Below, in pieces: positions 54,261-63,062 of a stretch of 64,000 nt of DNA; position 1 is the stretch's first letter, and every line of letters begins with the position of its first letter. The stretch covers positions 434,001 through 498,000 of the forward strand of contig JANQRU010000004.1 in the NCBI GenBank assembly GCA_028284415.1. Reading direction: 5' to 3'. Below the pieces are notes generated by a model. The model ran no database searches, had not been told where the DNA came from, and saw only the letters and a program-made list of their open reading frames with translations. Source of the DNA: Pyrinomonadaceae bacterium. GTDB lineage: Bacteria; Acidobacteriota; Blastocatellia; Pyrinomonadales; Pyrinomonadaceae. The translations under genes and the position numbers were made by a program.

Positions 54261-54340
54261 TCCACAGATAAACGCAGATAAGAAAAAGTTTTGTAAAATG
54301 TCTTCGTATTATCCGTGTTCATCTGTGTTTATCTGTGGAC
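54261..54340. repeat. period-10 inverted repeat between lgt and the pseudouridine synthase gene
   Basis: TCCACAGATAAACGCAGATA and the complement of ATCTGTGTTTATCTGTGGA form arms around a 25-base spacer. It could fold as a long hairpin and act as a terminator or processing site. Same family as 51746-51812. Confidence 0.7.
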
Positions 54341-54351
54341 AATTATTTTGA

Positions 54352-55335
54352 ATGGACAAACAAAATCAAACATTAAATTTCACAATCTCCCAAGAAAATA
54401 CTGGTGTGCGTCTTGATGTTTTTTTGTCGGAAAATATCAAAGATTGGACTCGTTCGCGTCTAAAAAAATTGATCGAAGAAGGCGATGTTTTGGTAAATGA
54501 AAAGCAGGTTAAATCTTCTTATAAACTTCGAGAAGATGACGAGATAAAAGTCGAATTAATTGAGAAAAATACAGACAATTTTGAACCTGAGGATATTCCG
54601 CTTGATGTCGTTTTTGAAGATGAGTATTTGCTCGTGGTTAATAAACCTGCCGGAATGGTCGTGCATCCGGGAGCAGGCGTTTCGAGCGGAACTCTGGCTA
54701 ACGCACTCGCTCATCGTTTCAAAGTCCAGAGCGAAGAATTTGGTATAGGCAGGACGAGAGAATCCAAAATCCAAAATCTAAAATCTAAAATCGGAATGGT
54801 TCATCGGCTTGATAAAGAAACTTCGGGCTTAATGGTTGTTGGCAAAAACGAACTAACCAGCGAAAAATTGTCCGCTCAATTTCAAGATCGAAAGGTGAAA
54901 AAATCTTACGTTGCGTTAGTTCATGGATTTGTGCGAAAAATTTCGGGCAAAATTGACGAACCGATTGCGAGAGATAGAAAAAACCGCGTTAAAATGGCGG
55001 TTGATAAAAATGGACGTAACGCCCTTTCGATTTACAAAGTCCGCCAAAGATTCGATAAATTCACACTTCTTGATGTTGATATAAAAACCGGCAGAACTCA
55101 TCAAATCCGCGTTCATCTTAGCTTTATAAACCATCCTATTGTTGGCGATGAAACATACAATGCGGGACGCGACAATCAGATCGAAAACCCACAATTACGA
55201 AAAGCCGTAAAAAACTTAAACCGCTTCTTCCTGCACGCCGAAAAATTAGCTTTCACCCATCCCGTTACAAAAAAAGAAATGAGTTTTAAGAAGGAACTTC
55301 CGAATGAATTAACGGATTTGCTAAAATTGGTTTAG
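54352..55335 (+). CDS. rluD: RluD-type ribosomal large-subunit pseudouridine synthase
   Basis: The 327-residue protein has an N-terminal S4 domain (R-L-D-V-F-L-S-E-N...S-R-L-K-K-L-I-E-E-G) and a catalytic core with H-R-L-D-K-E-T-S-G-L (catalytic Asp) and K-T-G-R-T-H-Q-I-R-V-H-L. It modifies uridines in 23S rRNA. An in-frame heptad repeat (54761-54792) inserts E-S-K-I-Q-N-L-K-S-K-I between the H-P-G-A-G...A-L-A-H-R-F segment and the catalytic motif; see findings. RluD is preferred over the RluC paralogue on overall pattern only. Confidence 0.9.
   Translation: MDKQNQTLNFTISQENTGVRLDVFLSENIKDWTRSRLKKLIEEGDVLVNEKQVKSSYKLREDDEIKVELIEKNTDNFEPEDIPLDVVFEDEYLLVVNKPAGMVVHPGAGVSSGTLANALAHRFKVQSEEFGIGRTRESKIQNLKSKIGMVHRLDKETSGLMVVGKNELTSEKLSAQFQDRKVKKSYVALVHGFVRKISGKIDEPIARDRKNRVKMAVDKNGRNALSIYKVRQRFDKFTLLDVDIKTGRTHQIRVHLSFINHPIVGDETYNAGRDNQIENPQLRKAVKNLNRFFLHAEKLAFTHPVTKKEMSFKKELPNELTDLLKLV
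54761..54792 (+). repeat. in-frame heptad repeat inside the pseudouridine synthase gene
   Basis: AATCCAAAATCCAAAATCTA and further units (CCAAAAT, CTAAAAT) form about 4.5 heptads, translated S-K-I-Q-N-L-K-S-K-I. The same unit is intergenic at 45988-46020. Confidence 0.8.
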
Positions 55336-55364
55336 TTTCTGTTAGATTTCAAACTTATAACTTG

Positions 55365-55552
55365 CCACTAGCTTAAGCTAGTGGACTATGTTCTCAAGAG
55401 ATTCAGGGCTTTAGCCAAAGTCTTTTAAATTATCAATCATCCTTTTGGCTTTAGCCTAATTTGTGCTAAAGCAATAAGGATTTTGGTTTTTGTTTGATTT
55501 GGCTAAAGCCGAAAGAATATTTACAAACCTGTCCACTAGCTGAAGCTAGTGG
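55365..55552. repeat. nested palindromic repeat cluster
   Basis: A perfect 20-base palindrome CCACTAGCTTAAGCTAGTGG (55365-55384) and a near-copy (55533-55552) bracket three GGCTTTAGCC / GGCTAAAGCC units (55407-55416, 55447-55456, 55501-55510). The 260-base gap 55336-55595 contains no gene; this element fills most of it. Confidence 0.8.
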
Positions 55553-55587
55553 TAATTGATGAAGTCCAAAATTTCAAAGGAAGATTT

Positions 55588-55620
55588 AACCACAGATGAA
55601 TACAGATAAATTCAGATTTT
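55588..55620 (+). repeat. period-10 repeat containing the GH92 start codon
   Basis: AACCACAGAT-GAATACAGAT-AAATTCAGAT. The ATG of the mannosidase is in the second unit, so M-N-T-D-K-F-R is repeat-encoded. Confidence 0.7.
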
Positions 55621-58600
55621 TTATTTTCACTTTTTTCATTTTTCTGTCTGCTTCTTGCTTACCTCTCAACGCTCACGCCGAAAAAGATTACACAAAATAC
55701 GTCAATCCATTCATCGGCACGGGAGCACACGGACACACATTTCCCGGTGCGACTGTTCCATTCGGATTTATGCAATTATCGCCCGATACACGCATTGATA
55801 ATTGGGACGGCTCAAGCGGTTATCATTATTCCGACGACATAATCTACGGCTTTTCGCACACGCATTTGAGCGGCACGGGAATTCCCGATTACTGCGATAT
55901 TTTATTTTCGCCTTACGTTTCGGAAAAAGATTTTTTTGAAGCAAAGCCAAAAGATACTAAAAATGGCTACGCTTCAAAATTTTCGCACAAAAACGAAAAA
56001 GCGGAAGCGGGATATTACTCGGTTTTACTTGAAGATGAAAATATCTTTGCCGAAATGACGGCGACAAAACGAGTCGGATTGCATCGCTATACATTTCCCG
56101 AAAAAACAAAAAACGCAAAGATTTCGCTTGATTTGAAATGGCGGGATGAACTTCTAGAAGCTGAATTTAAAGTCATTTATAAAAGACGCATTGAGGGATT
56201 TCGCCGTTCAAAGTCTTGGGCAAAAAATCAAGTGGTTTATTTTGTTGCCGAATTCTCAAAAGAATTTAAAGATTATGTAACAAAATCCCGTTTAGAAGAT
56301 GCTTCTATCAATGATGATGGAGGTGCTTTTAATTTCAAAAACAGGAAAGGGATTTTCAAGTTTGATGTTGAGAAAGACGAACAAATTCTCTTAAAAGTCG
56401 CCATTTCGCCCGTTAGCATTGAAGGTGCTAGGAAAAATCTGGAAGCTGAATTAAATCATTGGGATTTTGAAAAAGTTAGAAATGATGCAAAGAAAGATTG
56501 GAATAAAGAACTCTCAAAAATCGAAGTTTCAGGCGGAACTGATGCGGAGATGACGAATTTTTACACCGCACTTTATCACACGATGATTGCTCCGAATATT
56601 TATCAAGACGTTGACGGAAAATATCGGGGTTTAGACAAGAAAATTCACAACATCAAAGATGGTGTCAGTAGCCCGACCGTGAGGAAGGGCTTAAAAGATG
56701 GTGAACAAAAGACTCTTGCCAACGAGCGTAATGGCAAACAAAAAGCCCTTACTGCCGTGCGGGCAACTGATACGAATTATACTGTTTTCTCGCTCTGGGA
56801 CACATTCCGGGCGACGCATCCGCTTTATACGATTATTGACGAAAAGCGGACGGTTGATTTTATAAACACATTCATACGCCATTACGAACAAGGCGGAAAA
56901 CTGCCCGTTTGGGAACTTTCAGCAAATGAGACCGATACGATGATCGGCTATCACGCGGTTTCCGTTATCGCCGACGCAATGGCAAAAGGCATCGAAGGTT
57001 TTGATTACGAAAAGGCTTTTGAAGCGGCGAAAAACTCTGCCGAACTCGACATCGAAGGTTTAGATTTCTATCGCAAACGCGGCTACATTTCGATGGAAGA
57101 CGAACAAGAATCCGTTTCACGAACACTTGAATATGCTTACAATGATTATTGTTTGGCGGTGATGGCTAAGATATTGATTGAACGCGAAAACGCAAAAAGA
57201 AAAATTCCAATATTAAACGGTGAACCATGGACTAAAATAGGAAAACTAAAACAAGACTACATTACGCATATTTTTCGCTCGCAGTTTTATAAAAATCTTT
57301 TCGACCAACAAACAAAATTTATGCGTCCGAAGCAGAATGGGAATTGGATTTCGCCGTTTAAGCCAAATGACGTAACTTTTCATTATACGGAAGCAAATGC
57401 TTGGCAATATACATTTTTTGTTCCGCACGATGTTTCGGGAATGATTTCGCTCTATGGCGGAAAGAAAGATTTTGCCAAAAAACTCGACGCATTATTTACC
57501 GCCGATTCTTCTCTTACAGGGCGAAATCAAGTCGATATTACAGGATTAATCGGGCAATACGCTCACGGCAACGAACCCTCGCATCACGTTGCGTATCTAT
57601 ACAATTACGCTGACCAACCTTGGAAAACACAATATTACACTCGCAAAATTATGGACGAATTTTATAAACCAACGCCCGAAGGTTTGATCGGCAACGAAGA
57701 CTGTGGGCAAATGTCTGCGTGGTATGTTTTGTCGGCAATGGGCTTTTATCAAGTCAATCCTTCCGTCCCCGATTACACTTTCGGAACACCAATTTTCAAA
57801 GAGGCAAAAATAAATCTCGAAAACGGAAAAACTTTTACCGTAAAAGCGAAAAATGTCTCCGCCAAAAACATCTATGTAAAATCTGTAAAACTAAACGGCA
57901 AACAACATCGCAAATCATTTTTTACACATAAAGACATACAAAAAGGCGGAACACTAGAATTTGAAATGTCGCCAACTCCTGTAAAAGATTGGTTTACAGA
58001 AGCACCTGTTTCAAAAGTTGAAATTGACTTCCCGCCCGTTCCAACCATTGAAGGAAAGCGGGTTTTTGAAAAAAACACCGTCGCAAAAATCTCCACACCT
58101 GAGCAAAATGTAAAAGTTTTCTACACTTTGGACGGAAGCGAACCAAACGAAAAATCCAAGCTTTACAAAAAGCCTCTACCAATTGATCAAACAACGACCG
58201 TAAAGGCAATTTCGATAAATGCAGACGGCAAAAAAAGCCTCGTTGCTGAATCAATCTTGAACAAAATGCCGAATGATTGGGACGTTAAATTATTCTCAAA
58301 ATACAATCGGCAATACACAGGCGGCGGTCCGAAAGGCTTAATTGACGGACTTCGCGGAACTACCAATTTTGCTTCGGGCGAATGGCTTGGGTTTCAAGAT
58401 CAAGATTTTATCGCTATTGTTGATTTGAAAAGAGAAACCGAAATCAAAGAATTGGGCGCAGGATTTTTGCAGGTTGCAAGAAGTTGGATTTGGATGCCGA
58501 CGAAAGTTGAGTTTGAAACTTCTATAGACGGCAAGAATTTCGCAAAAGTCGCCGAGATCGAAACGAACTTTCCCGAACGCGAAATGACGCATACGATCAA

Positions 58601-58739
58601 AGATTACAAGCAAAAAATAAAACTAACAAAAGCAAAATATGTCCGCGTAAAAGCGATAAATGTAGGCGTAATTCCAAAATGGCATCCCGGTGCGGGTTAT
58701 CAAGCTTTTATTTTTGTGGATGAAATTTTTATCAAATAG
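55596..58739 (+). CDS. secreted glycoside hydrolase family 92 alpha-mannosidase
   Basis: The 1,047-residue protein has a signal sequence (residues about 8-28; L-S-A-S-C could act as a lipobox). The GH92 N-terminal sandwich begins Y-V-N-P-F-I-G-T-G-A-H-G-H-T-F-P-G-A. The catalytic (alpha/alpha)6 part has S-L-W-D-T-F-R-A-T-H-P and G-N-E-P-S-H-H-V-A-Y-L-Y-N-Y, then G-N-E-D-C-G-Q-M-S-A-W-Y-V-L-S-A-M-G. These match calcium-dependent exo-alpha-mannosidases. A chitobiase-like C-terminal domain (Y-T-L-D-G-S-E-P-N) and an F5/8-type beta-sandwich follow, likely for carbohydrate binding. A stretch K-G-L-K-D-G-E-Q-K-T-L-A-N-E near residue 365-385 may be a small insertion. Confidence 0.93.
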   Translation: MNTDKFRFFIFTFFIFLSASCLPLNAHAEKDYTKYVNPFIGTGAHGHTFPGATVPFGFMQLSPDTRIDNWDGSSGYHYSDDIIYGFSHTHLSGTGIPDYCDILFSPYVSEKDFFEAKPKDTKNGYASKFSHKNEKAEAGYYSVLLEDENIFAEMTATKRVGLHRYTFPEKTKNAKISLDLKWRDELLEAEFKVIYKRRIEGFRRSKSWAKNQVVYFVAEFSKEFKDYVTKSRLEDASINDDGGAFNFKNRKGIFKFDVEKDEQILLKVAISPVSIEGARKNLEAELNHWDFEKVRNDAKKDWNKELSKIEVSGGTDAEMTNFYTALYHTMIAPNIYQDVDGKYRGLDKKIHNIKDGVSSPTVRKGLKDGEQKTLANERNGKQKALTAVRATDTNYTVFSLWDTFRATHPLYTIIDEKRTVDFINTFIRHYEQGGKLPVWELSANETDTMIGYHAVSVIADAMAKGIEGFDYEKAFEAAKNSAELDIEGLDFYRKRGYISMEDEQESVSRTLEYAYNDYCLAVMAKILIERENAKRKIPILNGEPWTKIGKLKQDYITHIFRSQFYKNLFDQQTKFMRPKQNGNWISPFKPNDVTFHYTEANAWQYTFFVPHDVSGMISLYGGKKDFAKKLDALFTADSSLTGRNQVDITGLIGQYAHGNEPSHHVAYLYNYADQPWKTQYYTRKIMDEFYKPTPEGLIGNEDCGQMSAWYVLSAMGFYQVNPSVPDYTFGTPIFKEAKINLENGKTFTVKAKNVSAKNIYVKSVKLNGKQHRKSFFTHKDIQKGGTLEFEMSPTPVKDWFTEAPVSKVEIDFPPVPTIEGKRVFEKNTVAKISTPEQNVKVFYTLDGSEPNEKSKLYKKPLPIDQTTTVKAISINADGKKSLVAESILNKMPNDWDVKLFSKYNRQYTGGGPKGLIDGLRGTTNFASGEWLGFQDQDFIAIVDLKRETEIKELGAGFLQVARSWIWMPTKVEFETSIDGKNFAKVAEIETNFPEREMTHTIKDYKQKIKLTKAKYVRVKAINVGVIPKWHPGAGYQAFIFVDEIFIK

Positions 58740-58849
58740 CATAATTGCCCGTTATTACTTGCTTTCGGGTAAGGCGTGTGTCAAAATCACCAATTACACA
58801 AAAATTATATGAAAAGAAGATTTAAACAAGGAGATTTTAGATAAGTTAA

Positions 58850-59203
58850 ATGGCTGAAAACGAAACACAAGAAACTACCACAGAAGAAGTAACTGAAGCG
58901 GTTGAAACGCAATCACCTGTGACCGAAAAAGGAATTGAATTGGCATCGGAAGTTACACCGGAAGAAACTACCGAAGCTAAAACTGAAGAAGCACCTGCAG
59001 AGGAAGAAGAAGAAGAAGAGATTTCCTATCATGCAGTGGAAAAAGAAGGTGAGATAACAGCAATTTGGGAAATGCAAGGTCCGAAACATATTCGCACGAT
59101 CAGTCCTCGTTCTACAGAAGGACAAAAAATCCTGAATCTGTTCACATCTGAAATTCACGAAACTGATGCTCCGCCTCTAGCGGCTGAGGCTTCAACTGAA
59201 TAG
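58850..59203 (+). CDS. small acidic low-complexity protein
   Basis: The 117-residue protein is very rich in Glu and Thr (residues 1-60, with E-E-E-E-E-E-E), followed by a short ordered region (I-T-A-I-W-E-M-Q-G-P-K-H-I-R-T-I-S-P-R-S-T-E-G-Q-K-I-L). No signal peptide. I do not recognise a family. AAGGAG lies unusually far upstream (about 16 bases) of the only in-frame ATG, because an in-frame stop precedes it. A terminator follows. Confidence 0.7.
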   Translation: MAENETQETTTEEVTEAVETQSPVTEKGIELASEVTPEETTEAKTEEAPAEEEEEEEISYHAVEKEGEITAIWEMQGPKHIRTISPRSTEGQKILNLFTSEIHETDAPPLAAEASTE

Positions 59204-59227
59204 TTATTAAAAGAAAATCAAAATTGA

Positions 59228-59258
59228 AAGGCGGACTGAAGTTAAAAAATTCAATCCG
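59228..59258 (+). terminator. intrinsic terminator after the acidic protein gene
   Basis: AAGGCGGA (59228-59235) pairs with TCCGCCTT (59245-59252), extended by TGAA/TTCA with one mismatch and followed by CTTTTC. Confidence 0.7.
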
Positions 59259-59276
59259 CCTTCTTTTCGTTTGAGT

Positions 59277-60686
59277 TTAAACTCGAAAGTTTTCCCAATC
59301 TCCCCAGATTGCAAATGTTACGCCGATATTTTGGATATTAACAAACAAGATTCTTCCATCTTTTGAAAATGTCGCCCCTGCAAATTCTCCATTTGATTTA
59401 CTGGGAGTTATATTTTTCGCAAACTCTGCAATTTGCCCACTCGGCGTCAGGATTTTAATATAATTATCAATCGGTCTGCCTAAACCTTTGTAATCACCGT
59501 CTTCGCAAACGTATAGAAGCTTGCTATTTGGTTGCAGGCAGACATTATCAGGCATATCAAGCAATTTGTGGCTTGGCGATTCAAACAGAAGCCTCAATCT
59601 TCCCTCTTCCAAATTGGTCGGCTCATACGCCCAAATTTGTCCGCTTTTCAGTTCCCCACCATCGGTTGAAACAAAATAAACTCTGCCGTATTTGTCTATA
59701 TCACAACCCTCAAGACGCGAAAATGTTGCCGCACCTTTTGCCAATCCTTGCTCCAAAACAGCACGTGATTTTGTATCGGCTTCTTCGGGGTCAGGATTAT
59801 CTATTGTTACCCATTCGACCGGAAAAGTTGATTGATCTTTAGGCGGAGTACGAGCGTTAAAATTATCTTTTCCTTTGACCTTTAGAACCTGTAATTTTCC
59901 ACCTTCAGCAAGCCGCTTCTTTTTGTTTGGTAAAAATCTGTAAAATCCGGCAGGGCGATTATCTTCCGTTAAATACACTATGCCCGACTTTGCATCCACA
60001 ACGACTGCTTCATGAACAAAACGCCCCATCGCCTTTAAAGGAATCGGCTCAACAACGGAATTTGCAGAAGCTGAAACTTCAAAGCAATATCCATGTGGTT
60101 TAGAAAACCCTCCTATTTTTCTACCGTTTCTCAAAGTAATTACAGTCTTTCCGAGAGTTCCTTCTTCACAGGAAATCCAACTTCCCCAAGGAGTTCTGCC
60201 ACCTGCACAGTTGATTAAAGTTCCGCTTAGACTAACAAAATCTTTAACTACCTCTTTTGTTTTCGGATCAATAATTAAAGTAGTTGTCCCGCCGCCTGCC
60301 ATTTCATCATACGGTCTCATGCCAATTGCTGAATTCTCAATCGGAACTCGACTATTGGTAACTTCATGATTTCTCACAAGACGTATCTCATTTCCAAAAT
60401 CAAAGGCTGCCATTCCATCATGAGCAGAAGGAGTCTTATTATGGTCCGATAGCTTATCTCCTTTTTTGCCGAATACGGTGTACTCAAATCCCTTTGGCAA
60501 AGCGAGATATGTTTCACCCGTATTTTTTGCAGCAGTCGGAATAAGTTCGCCATAGCCTTTTGCTCGAAATGTATTTAAATTTCTCGCACTCGCCAAAAGT
60601 TCCACACGATGCATAAGACCTGAACAGGCTAACGCCAAGCCTCCCGAAGCATAGCCAATTCCTTGTAAAAAATCTCTTCTCTTCAT
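59277..60686 (-). CDS. PhoX-family (DUF839) twin-arginine-exported phosphatase-like protein
   Basis: About 469 residues. The N-terminus M-K-R-R-D-F-L-Q-G-I-G is a Tat signal, so it is exported folded. The beta-propeller has G-G-R-T-P-W-G-S-W-I-S-C-E-E and K-P-H-G-Y-C-F-E-V, diagnostic of PhoX/DUF839 proteins, which are Ca/Fe-dependent alkaline phosphatases. V-R-N-H-E-V and the acidic residue ladder (D-C-D-I-D-K-Y-G-R) are further metal-site candidates. The ATG at 60686 is chosen over an in-frame upstream ATG at 60731 because it starts the Tat signal. It lies 19 bases after the reductase gene. Confidence 0.88.
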   Translation of the reverse strand: MKRRDFLQGIGYASGGLALACSGLMHRVELLASARNLNTFRAKGYGELIPTAAKNTGETYLALPKGFEYTVFGKKGDKLSDHNKTPSAHDGMAAFDFGNEIRLVRNHEVTNSRVPIENSAIGMRPYDEMAGGGTTTLIIDPKTKEVVKDFVSLSGTLINCAGGRTPWGSWISCEEGTLGKTVITLRNGRKIGGFSKPHGYCFEVSASANSVVEPIPLKAMGRFVHEAVVVDAKSGIVYLTEDNRPAGFYRFLPNKKKRLAEGGKLQVLKVKGKDNFNARTPPKDQSTFPVEWVTIDNPDPEEADTKSRAVLEQGLAKGAATFSRLEGCDIDKYGRVYFVSTDGGELKSGQIWAYEPTNLEEGRLRLLFESPSHKLLDMPDNVCLQPNSKLLYVCEDGDYKGLGRPIDNYIKILTPSGQIAEFAKNITPSKSNGEFAGATFSKDGRILFVNIQNIGVTFAIWGDWENFRV

Positions 60687-60705
60687 AGTTTTATTTCTGT
60701 TAATT

Positions 60706-61755
60706 TTATAGTACGTCCTGTCTCTTAACATCTTCGATTTCTAAAACCAGATCTGCACCATAACACTTTGCAGGAGTTTGAAAACCAATGCAAAATTCAT
60801 CTTGTAAAATTCTTTCGGCAATTTCTAAAGCTGTTAGAACCGTAAATTTATATCCTTCAGGACCTTTTTGGAGCGATTCAACGCTATTCGCATCAGCATC
60901 GGTTGCTTTTCCCCACATCAGAGTTTTGCCTTTTTCTCTGTCACTCTCATCAGGTCCACCTTGCGGAATCTGACTTTGCAGAATTCTTTGAATCGGACTC
61001 CAAGATAAAAATGCTCCCAAATAACGACTTGCTTTGAGGAGTTTTAATTGCTGTTCAGGCACGACTGCAAAAACCTTTATATTCGGAATTCCCGTTGAAT
61101 GATAGGCGGTTGAAACATCTCCCCAGGGAATGGTTACCGCTCTTTTTCTGACTTCACCAAAATCAATTTCCTGAGTTTGATATGCAGCAGGAACATTCAT
61201 TATCTCACCATTTAAGCGAATAGCACCGCCATTTCCGACATTTAAGAGCATTGTGCTTTGTGTGCCGTGAGATATTTTTCCAAGCCCATAAAAAGCTAAT
61301 TCCAAGTCAGTTGCTTCAGGCAGACGGTTTTTGAGATGTTTCGCCAAACAATCAGTTGGGACAACATCATAACCAACTCCCGGCATAATCATAATTCCAG
61401 CTTCTTTTGCCTCAGCGTCGCGTTTCGCCAACGCCTCAAAAACGGTTATTTCACCCGTGATATCGAGATAATGTTTTCCTGTCCGCAAACACCCTTCGAC
61501 CATTTGCTCCGAAGTCAATGAAAAAGGTCCCGCACAATGCATTACAAAATCAACTTCTTTGAGCGTGTAATCCATTGATTTCTTGTCTTCGAGCGAAAAG
61601 GTGCGACAGATTAATCCCAATTCTTTTGCTAAAGGTTCAACTTTATTTTGACTACGCCCACCAAGAATCGGTTTCATTCCCCGCTCTACAGCCTCGCGTG
61701 CAATCAATTCTCCCGTGTAGCCGTTTGCTCCATAAATCAAAAATTTATTCGACAT
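60706..61755 (-). CDS. saccharopine-dehydrogenase-like NAD(P)-binding oxidoreductase
   Basis: The 349-residue protein opens with a Rossmann motif (F-L-I-Y-G-A-N-G-Y-T-G-E-L-I-A), then G-G-R-S and F-V-M-H-C-A-G-P-F, and A-G-I-M-I-M-P-G-V-G-Y-D-V-V-P-T-D. This pattern is of the trans-acting enoyl-reductase / saccharopine-dehydrogenase-like family. The substrate is unknown. It is part of the minus-strand run with close spacing to YwbE (8 bases). Confidence 0.88.
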   Translation of the reverse strand: MSNKFLIYGANGYTGELIAREAVERGMKPILGGRSQNKVEPLAKELGLICRTFSLEDKKSMDYTLKEVDFVMHCAGPFSLTSEQMVEGCLRTGKHYLDITGEITVFEALAKRDAEAKEAGIMIMPGVGYDVVPTDCLAKHLKNRLPEATDLELAFYGLGKISHGTQSTMLLNVGNGGAIRLNGEIMNVPAAYQTQEIDFGEVRKRAVTIPWGDVSTAYHSTGIPNIKVFAVVPEQQLKLLKASRYLGAFLSWSPIQRILQSQIPQGGPDESDREKGKTLMWGKATDADANSVESLQKGPEGYKFTVLTALEIAERILQDEFCIGFQTPAKCYGADLVLEIEDVKRQDVL

Positions 61756-61763
61756 ATTTTCTA

Positions 61764-61958
61764 TTATTCTAAAATTCTTTTTACACGTCCGACTTGCCCA
61801 TCTGCCAAACGAACTTTTATTCCGTGTGGGTGAAATTTTGAATTGGTCAATAATTTTTTTACAGTTCCAACAGTTTCCTTACCAGTCCGCTGATCTTTCT
61901 TCAGAACTACTGCTACCTTCTGACCTGCTTTAATATTTTTCCGCTCACGATTTGGCAT
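61764..61958 (-). CDS. YwbE-family (DUF2196) small protein
   Basis: About 64 residues (M-P-N-R-E-R-K-N-I-K-A-G-Q-K-V). The core V-A-V-V-L-K-K-D-Q-R-T-G-K-E-T-V-G-T-V-K and H-P-H-G-I-K-V-R-L-A-D-G-Q-V-G-R-V-K form a small barrel seen in the YwbE family. It is cytoplasmic, function unknown. Starting at 61958 matches the family length and overlaps the DinB gene by 14 bases. Confidence 0.88.
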   Translation of the reverse strand: MPNRERKNIKAGQKVAVVLKKDQRTGKETVGTVKKLLTNSKFHPHGIKVRLADGQVGRVKRILE

Positions 61959-62439
61959 TTTTCTGTTCTTCCTGTTGACTCTCAAACATACGCCAAATTA
62001 AAACAATTTGACCTAGATGATATGCGTTGTGATCTGCGACAAGCAAAGCCTCACGCAAAATTGTCTGTCCCGAACCATGTGAAATCTTGGCAAAAAGATC
62101 TGTTTCAGAATCAGAAATCAAATCACGCATTGCCTGTAAATCTTCCAAAATCTGCCTAACACTTTTTTCCCAATCTTCAACGCTCGCTTCCTTCTTATTC
62201 CAATAACCTTTAGGAAATTCGGGCGAAATGTGATTCTTGTCACGACTAAATTCCAGAATATCCCACTGAGCAATTCGTATGTGCTCCAGCAGTTCCCAAG
62301 CGGTATGTGGTATATTCTCAAATTTTGCATTTTTAGCTTCAATCGGGAAATCCTTCAAAACAGTTTCCAAATCAATATGTGCCGATTTTCCCTCTAATAA
62401 TTCAAGCAAATGCTCTCGCAAAATTTTATTCATTTTCAT
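61945..62439 (-). CDS. DinB-superfamily four-helix protein
   Basis: The 164-residue protein has the DinB/YfiT four-helix metal site: His in L-L-E-H-I-R-I-A-Q-W-D and the C-terminal D-H-N-A-Y-H-L-G-Q-I-V pair. Members are metal-dependent thiol transferases or proteins of unknown function. It is coupled to the YwbE gene by overlap. The substrate is unknown. Confidence 0.88.
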   Translation of the reverse strand: MKMNKILREHLLELLEGKSAHIDLETVLKDFPIEAKNAKFENIPHTAWELLEHIRIAQWDILEFSRDKNHISPEFPKGYWNKKEASVEDWEKSVRQILEDLQAMRDLISDSETDLFAKISHGSGQTILREALLVADHNAYHLGQIVLIWRMFESQQEEQKNAKS

Positions 62440-62445
62440 ATTTTC

Positions 62446-63054
62446 TCATAAAACACCTTTAAATGATTTACGATGAATCGGCGTTGCCCCGTGTTCGCGG
62501 AGAGCTTCAAAATGTGCTTTTGTTCCATAGCCAGCGTGTTTTTCAAAGCCGTATTCGGGATATTTTTCAGCAAAATCTTTCATTAAATTATCACGATAAA
62601 CTTTTGCAATTATTGAAGCCGCAGCAATCGAAGCGGAAACCGCGTCACCTTTGATTATGGCTTTTTGTGGAAGGTTTACGTCCTTGAGTTCAAGTGCGTC
62701 TATGAGCAGAAAATCGGTTTTTAATTTCAAATTTTGAACGGCGAGTACCATCGCTTTTTTAGTCGCTTCGAGGATGTTTATTTTGTCTATTTCGTCCGCT
62801 TCGACTTGTCCGTAAGCATAAGCTAAAGCATCATTTTTAATTTCTTCAGCGATCTTTTCGCGTTTCTTTTTTGAGATTTTCTTTGAATCATTTAAACCTT
62901 CGGGCAAAGGTTTAGACAAATCTAAAATCACAGCTCCTGCGACAACTGCACCTGCCAAACAACCGCGTCCAACCTCATCAACTCCGGCAATGAATTTATA
63001 GCCATCTTTTAGTGCTTGTTCTTCAAAAATTAAGCCGATTGTTGTTTCTTTCAT
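62446..63054 (-). CDS. rnhB: ribonuclease HII
   Basis: About 202 residues. The enzyme removes RNA from RNA-DNA hybrids, including single ribonucleotides. The active-site motif is G-V-D26-E27-V-G-R-G, followed by the D-A-L-E-L-K-D stretch and A-A-A-S-I-I-A-K-V-Y-R-D. The ATG at 63054 (M-K-E-T-T-I-G) is preferred to one at 63090, because the extension would run into the REPIN element. rnhB close to rplS is a common bacterial gene order. Confidence 0.95.
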   Translation of the reverse strand: MKETTIGLIFEEQALKDGYKFIAGVDEVGRGCLAGAVVAGAVILDLSKPLPEGLNDSKKISKKKREKIAEEIKNDALAYAYGQVEADEIDKINILEATKKAMVLAVQNLKLKTDFLLIDALELKDVNLPQKAIIKGDAVSASIAAASIIAKVYRDNLMKDFAEKYPEYGFEKHAGYGTKAHFEALREHGATPIHRKSFKGVL

Positions 63055-63062
63055 AAAATGAA

